Below the pieces are notes generated by a model. That model saw only the letters and a program-made list of their open reading frames with translations, did not search any database and had not been told where the DNA came from. The position numbers and the translations under genes are program-made. Positions 60,732 through 64,000 of a stretch of 64,000 nucleotides of DNA are shown piece after piece. The stretch is taken from the NCBI GenBank assembly GCA_947493325.1, contig CANLQI010000001.1:252501-316500 (forward strand), in the 5' to 3' direction. The number at the start of each line of letters is the position of its first letter. Positions within the stretch are counted from its first letter, which is position 1. The stretch comes from an uncultured Sphingomonadaceae bacterium (lineage in GTDB: Bacteria; Pseudomonadota; Alphaproteobacteria; Sphingomonadales; Sphingomonadaceae).

Positions 60732-61724
60732 TCACGCTGGATATTGTCTCTTCGGGAAGATATGATCCTGTTTTCGTAGATCACGATCTGAGAACTGTCT
60801 AGTCACCTCGGAAGCGACATATTGTGCACCCATGATCAGGTGACCGGTTTCTTCGCGGCTAGGCGGATTATCGTTGTAGCGGCTGCTCACGTAGTCAGGG
60901 AACGCACTCACCACGCGCTCAACTCGATCGGCATCAAAGTTTTGACATAGTGAGCCTAACTTCTGAGTGGCGGCTACCAGGTTATGTCCTATAATCTTGC
61001 GATTGCTCAATTCCTTGTCTGATATACCGCTTGCAGCTAGCCCGGCCTTCAGTGCCAACTCGGTTCCAAGGATGGCGCTCTGAGTGGTGCCGCGATAGTC
61101 GTATGCCGAGGTGGCTGTCGCAGCGGCAGCTTCAAGTTGGACGTGTGCTCGCCAAATCAAGTCCTTACCACGCGGATCGACAGATCGGCCGTGTCCAAAT
61201 TCCATGAAGCCATACCCGAAGTCGAATACGTCGGCCGCCTGATCGGTAAACCTGGCAAGATCGTGTTCATCTGAAGCCAGCCAAGCCTTTTGGAAATCGT
61301 TCAAGTCCACTAGCTCCCAAAAGTCGATATGTGCTCGGCCGAATGCTATTGGCGCGTATAAGCGGCAGAACATATCTCGGAACAAAAAAGCTCCAAGATG
61401 TACTCCCCCAGCCTGCAGCTCACGCGGAATGAATAACATTTTGTTCAGCTCTTGCGCCCGTTTAACGATATCGGGCCGATTCCTACCGGTCATTATAAAG
61501 CCGGTGACACCAAACTCCTTGAGGGCGCGTCCAACATTCGTCATCTCACGCGCAGATGGCTCTTCGCCCTTTGTCCTACCGACTGCGTCAGCGCGCTTGA
61601 GAGCCTCGAGTAGTTCTTCATCTGTTACTAAGGATGACGATGAGTCCCGCTTTTGGAGCGTTCCGCAACAGTGCTTAAAGCGCTTCCCGCTCCCACAAGT
61701 ACAAATGTCGTTTCTACTCGGCAT
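60732..61724 (-). CDS. SEC-C motif protein with HEPN-like segment
   Basis: A 330-residue protein. It starts with a SEC-C zinc-binding motif, CTCGSGKRFKHCCG (residues about 7-21), unusual in being N-terminal. The rest is mostly helical. A segment near residues 215-255 (SAILGTELALKAGLAASG, then NRKIIGHNLVAATQKLG) has the look of a HEPN domain, with R242-x4-H247 as the possible RNase motif. SEC-C plus HEPN-like pairs occur among toxin and defence genes. It converges on the Avs-like gene, with 48 bp between the stops, so it has its own promoter. It may be an independent defence gene or a partner. The activity is inferred. Confidence 0.6.
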   Translation of the reverse strand: MPSRNDICTCGSGKRFKHCCGTLQKRDSSSSLVTDEELLEALKRADAVGRTKGEEPSAREMTNVGRALKEFGVTGFIMTGRNRPDIVKRAQELNKMLFIPRELQAGGVHLGAFLFRDMFCRLYAPIAFGRAHIDFWELVDLNDFQKAWLASDEHDLARFTDQAADVFDFGYGFMEFGHGRSVDPRGKDLIWRAHVQLEAAAATATSAYDYRGTTQSAILGTELALKAGLAASGISDKELSNRKIIGHNLVAATQKLGSLCQNFDADRVERVVSAFPDYVSSRYNDNPPSREETGHLIMGAQYVASEVTRQFSDRDLRKQDHIFPKRQYPA

Positions 61725-62007
61725 TAAACTACTTTGGGGAAATCGGGCGACAGGCGCAATACGGACATGTTACGATTACTCAGCTTGCCAATTTTCATAA
61801 CCCAAGCTAACCCAATCTTGCAGCTCGGTCAGTCCCGGCTGTGAGGCTTTAGAACCTCAAATTGCAGACACCGGTCGAAGACATTCGGCCGGGTGGCCGC
61901 TACGCATGTCCAGGGCTCCGCCTAAAGGTGGTGGCGCTCTGTGTCTGCACAGGGTTCTAAACACCCGGCTCCGGGCCAGCCTCTTGATTCTTTGGTGGAG
62001 GCTGTTC
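61725..62007. other. Intergenic region with large inverted repeat
   Basis: This 283-bp gap between the SEC-C gene and the membrane-protein gene is richer in G+C than the rest of the island. It contains a long imperfect inverted repeat (61848-61961) and inner stems. The start of the open frame at 61906 falls inside the repeat, which argues against that start. Confidence 0.5.
61848..61961. repeat. Long inverted repeat with inner hairpins
   Basis: TTTAGAACC and GCAGACAC (left, 61848-61871) pair with GTGTCTGC and GGTTCTAAA (right, 61941-61961), giving 17 paired bases with one internal loop. The enclosed 69 bp have smaller stems such as GGCC-GGGT-GGCC. The RNA or single-stranded DNA would fold strongly. 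It does not match the attC, retron or tRNA-like patterns I know. Confidence 0.6.
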
Positions 62008-62703
62008 GTGGACCGGATTTGGATTTTTATTTCTTACATTGCGCTGGCTCAGTTAGTTTTCGCTTGTGAACGATTGCAATATCTTGAAACTTTTCGGCTC
62101 TGGAAATTCCCATTCTTTCGGTCTGCTTATGCAATATTCGCATTGCTAGCCATGATATCGGTGTGGGTGCTACCAGCTGTGATGGTCTATGATTACGGTT
62201 GGGGCTTTGCGATCTTCACCCTTGGCTGCGGTATGCTGGCGAACCGCCTGTTTCCAATCTATCCCGCGCATAATGTTGGCGCCCAAGTCATATCACCTAT
62301 TCTCTACGCTATTGCGTTTATCCTTATCGCATCGAAGCTCAGCTGGTTTGGGTTGATAGGTGGCCACTATTCACCGCCGACAAAAGACTGGGCAGCACAA
62401 GGATCGGAAACCGCTGCAGGCGGGTTGTATATTCATTCTGATATAGAGCGCTTGGGCAATGGGCGCATTAAGGTATGGGCGCGACGTCTGAACAACAGGG
62501 CAACAGCGAAGCAGCCAAAGAAAGAGGAATACTATCTAGAAATCGATTGTGTGTCTCAGAATGTCCGGCAGCTTTATCGCAAGACAGTTCTTGGTAACCA
62601 GCGCGTCATTGTCGACAAGCAGCCTAGTGTATCGATGAACTGGTATGATACCGATATCGCAGTCATCCCTTTTCGCGCATGCCGTTATCTTCGCGCAGAA
62701 TAA
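62008..62703 (+). CDS. Membrane protein with surface-adhesin-E-like C-terminal domain
   Basis: A 231-residue protein. Four hydrophobic helices (IFISYIALAQLVFACERLQY, AYAIFALLAMISVWVLPAVM, FAIFTLGCGMLANRLF, SPILYAIAFILIASKLSWFG) are followed by a soluble domain of about 95 residues. Its lines GGLYIHSDIERLGNGRIKVWA and EEYYLEIDCVSQNVRQLY resemble the small surface-adhesin-E-like domain found in many exported proteins. The start is a GTG at 62008 with GGTGGAG seven bases before it; the longer frame to 61906 runs through the inverted repeat. Its role in the island is unknown. Confidence 0.6.
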   Translation: MDRIWIFISYIALAQLVFACERLQYLETFRLWKFPFFRSAYAIFALLAMISVWVLPAVMVYDYGWGFAIFTLGCGMLANRLFPIYPAHNVGAQVISPILYAIAFILIASKLSWFGLIGGHYSPPTKDWAAQGSETAAGGLYIHSDIERLGNGRIKVWARRLNNRATAKQPKKEEYYLEIDCVSQNVRQLYRKTVLGNQRVIVDKQPSVSMNWYDTDIAVIPFRACRYLRAE

Positions 62704-62918
62704 AAAATTTTTCAGACAGTGCTTATTTCAAAACACCCCCACCCCTTGGTCCCAGCACCCCTTCCACTTGCGTGCGTGTACACCCGATTGATAGAGAGAG
62801 AATTTAAGAGGTAGCCCCTTGGTCCGCACACCCCCTTGCAAATTTGGCCAAAATTGAAGATCAAATTTGTTGACGAACAGGCCGCCCGATCATTCGATAG
62901 CCTTCCAAAAGAAACAAC

Positions 62919-62960
62919 TATGTGTACATATTTGTGTATATAGTAATAAAATTTCTATAT
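62919..62960. repeat. Right-end AT-rich repeats, possible integrase arm sites
   Basis: TATGTGTACATATTTGTGTA contains repeated GTGTA(T/C)ATA units, and AAATTTCTATAT (62949-62960) is identical to 48889-48900 at the left end. Confidence 0.45.
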
Positions 62961-62996
62961 GAAATATATTTATATCAACGCATTAAACTTTATATA

Positions 62997-63016
62997 CGAG
63001 TCCTCTTCTGGCACCA
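62997..63016 (+). other. attR-like partial copy of the tRNA-Leu 3' end
   Basis: CGAGTCCTCTTCTGGCACCA repeats the last 21 bases of tRNA-Leu(CAG) at 48719-48739, with one G missing from the GGG run. There is no tRNA body in front of it. It marks the right boundary of the island. Confidence 0.85.
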
Positions 63017-63146
63017 TTATTCTCACACACTATTTTTGGTATTATGTTTTCGGCACATCTTTGCCAAGCCGTTTGCTGGTCTGGCTGGGCTTTTTGCGTT
63101 ACAATAGCTCGCTTTCAGATGTGCTGCAGCAGATGGGCGGAGATTA

Positions 63147-64000
63147 ATGGCCAAGAATATCGTAATCTGTCTGGATGGTACGGGCAATCAGATTGAAGAG
63201 AATATCTCCAACGTGCTCAAGCTGTACCGGGCGCTTAAGAAAGATGATGGGCAGCTGGTATTTTATGACCAGGGTGTGGGAACGCTGGGGCGGATTTATA
63301 CCTGGGGATGGCTATGGCAGAAGCTGAAAAACGGGCTGGGACTTACTTTCGGTTTTGGTCTCGACGGCAATGTGCTCAAGGCTTATGAATTCCTGGTCCG
63401 CCACTATCAGGACTATGACAATATCTATATTTTCGGCTTCAGCCGCGGCGCGCACACTGCCCGCGTGCTGGCCGCGATGATATATGAAGTCGGCATATTG
63501 CGCCCGCACCAGATCCATTTAAGCGGCGCGGCGCTCACCGCCTATAAACAGACGCCGAGGCCGGACAGCCCCGACAACCCCGCAATTGGCGAGGATGTAT
63601 ATGAAGGCGAGGGCGCGAATTTTCGCCGGGTTGCGCAGACCCGCACGGCTGCTGTCCGCTTTCTGGGCGTGTGGGACACAGTCAGTTCGGTCTTTGTACC
63701 CAATGCAAAGACATATTTTCCGCCCATCATGCGTGAGGCTTTGCCGCATACTCACCGCAACCCGGCGGTCCGCATGTTCCGGCAGGCGGCATCAATTGAC
63801 GAACGGCGGCGGATGTTCCGGCTGGATGGCTGGGACGCGGGGCAGAAATATAAACCCAATATCCACTCGCAGGGCGAGCCCAAGGATCAGGATGCACAGC
63901 AGATGTGGTTTGCCGGATACCATAGCGATGTCGGCGGCGGGCATAAACGGGCGGACAGCGCGATGTCGCAATATCCGCTGATCTGGATGATTGCCGAAGC
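63147..64000 (+). CDS. DUF2235 hydrolase (partial, runs off the window)
   Basis: The first 284 codons of a gene that continues past the window. MAKNIVICLDGTGNQIEENI and NVLKLYRALKKDDGQLVFYD open the DUF2235 alpha/beta-hydrolase domain. The nucleophile elbow is GFSRGAHTARVLA, and GVWDTVSSVFVP and AGYHSDVGGGHK hold the remaining catalytic residues (Asp, His). DUF2235 proteins include type VI secretion phospholipase effectors as well as ordinary cytoplasmic hydrolases; no secretion genes are visible here. GGGCGGAG precedes the ATG. It is the first chromosomal gene right of the island. Confidence 0.9.
   Translation, partial: MAKNIVICLDGTGNQIEENISNVLKLYRALKKDDGQLVFYDQGVGTLGRIYTWGWLWQKLKNGLGLTFGFGLDGNVLKAYEFLVRHYQDYDNIYIFGFSRGAHTARVLAAMIYEVGILRPHQIHLSGAALTAYKQTPRPDSPDNPAIGEDVYEGEGANFRRVAQTRTAAVRFLGVWDTVSSVFVPNAKTYFPPIMREALPHTHRNPAVRMFRQAASIDERRRMFRLDGWDAGQKYKPNIHSQGEPKDQDAQQMWFAGYHSDVGGGHKRADSAMSQYPLIWMIAE

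Larger units (their letters stand above)
48740..63016. mobile_element. tRNA-Leu genomic island, phage-satellite-like, with defence cargo
   Basis: About 14.3 kb between the tRNA-Leu 3' end and an imperfect 20-bp copy of it. It is visibly lower in G+C than both flanks. Gene order: P4-type integrase, unknown, AlpA-like regulator, Prim-Pol, VapE-like helicase, repeat cluster (possible origin), small-terminase-like protein, giant Avs-like STAND nuclease, then a convergent SEC-C/HEPN-like gene and a membrane-protein gene. Integrase, AlpA, primase-helicase and a small terminase without structural genes is the pattern of phage satellites. No conjugation, portal, capsid or tail genes are present, so mobility would need a helper phage. 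Confidence 0.88.
62704..63146. other. Island right end and junction, no gene called
   Basis: These 443 bp hold C-rich runs, AT-rich repeats (62919-62960), the attR-like site and then chromosomal DNA leading to the DUF2235 gene. A short open frame (62959-63147) overlaps that gene's start codon, but its N-terminal half is AT-rich island-end sequence, so I do not call it. Confidence 0.5.

Noticed and set aside
61848-61961. Integron attC site
   Set aside because: The overall palindromic layout is suggestive, but the ends read GTTCTAA rather than GTTRRRY, and no integron integrase is nearby.
62959-63147. 62-residue frame overlapping the DUF2235 start
   Set aside because: It crosses the attR-like junction and begins in AT-rich island-end repeats, so it would be a chance fusion. 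The stop/start overlap alone is weak evidence.
1-64000. CRISPR array or rRNA operon
   Set aside because: No regularly spaced repeats with unique spacers, and no rRNA-like sequence, were seen on either strand.

Overview
The window looks like a piece of a sphingomonad-type alphaproteobacterial chromosome. The evidence is a cysteine-biosynthesis block in the order SUMT - DUF2849 - CysI - DUF934 - CysH, a FYDLN-acid-domain protein, a UPF0262 protein, ribosomal protein L21 with a long Lys/Ala tail, a large TonB-dependent receptor, and short REP-like elements built on CTCCTGCGAAAGCAGGAG. The genus cannot be fixed from this sequence alone.

Bases 1-28.8 kb. The end of a TonB-like gene, an OxyR-like regulator without its peroxidatic cysteine, a YdcH-type small protein and NhaA come first. 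A long minus-strand run follows: ABC-F ATPase, YaiI and, read from 17.06 kb leftwards, gspC-D-E-F-G-L-M-N, a thiolase-like gene and phoD. A good Pho-box match lies just upstream of gspC. A second lies upstream of a large lipoprotein gene (20.1-21.6 kb), which is followed by a TonB-dependent receptor. I read this as a phosphate-starvation secretion and scavenging locus. The pseudopilin genes gspH, I, J and K are absent between gspG and gspL. Next come a TPR protein, a DUF4345 membrane protein, tRNA-Leu(UAA), ihfB, rpsA, cmk, two small membrane proteins and aroA.

Bases 28.3-48.7 kb. This is mostly ordinary core genome. tRNA-Ala(GGC) has a duplicated 3' end 120 bp downstream, probably a scar of an excised element. 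Then come a LysR regulator, a YetF-like protein, a saccharopine-dehydrogenase-like reductase, dcd-cdd, a GH25-like protein with unusual active-site residues, dnaB, the cysteine operon, several enzymes and envelope proteins, rplU-rpmA, a GNAT enzyme, a TetR regulator and an NDUFA9-like dehydrogenase.

Bases 48.7-63.0 kb. This is an integrated genomic island, bounded on the left by tRNA-Leu(CAG) and on the right by a 20-bp copy of its 3' end. It is visibly more AT-rich than its surroundings. It carries a P4-type integrase, an unknown gene, an AlpA-like regulator, a Prim-Pol protein, a VapE-like helicase, a repeat cluster that may be its replication origin, and a small-terminase-like protein. This resembles a phage satellite. 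The cargo is a protein of about 2,016 residues with an N-terminal Cap4/DUF4297-like nuclease, a STAND NTPase module and a long repeat region, that is an Avs-like anti-phage sensor. A convergent SEC-C plus HEPN-like protein and a four-helix membrane protein complete it. This cargo is the strongest candidate for a new system in the window.

After the island the chromosome resumes with a DUF2235 hydrolase that runs off the right edge.
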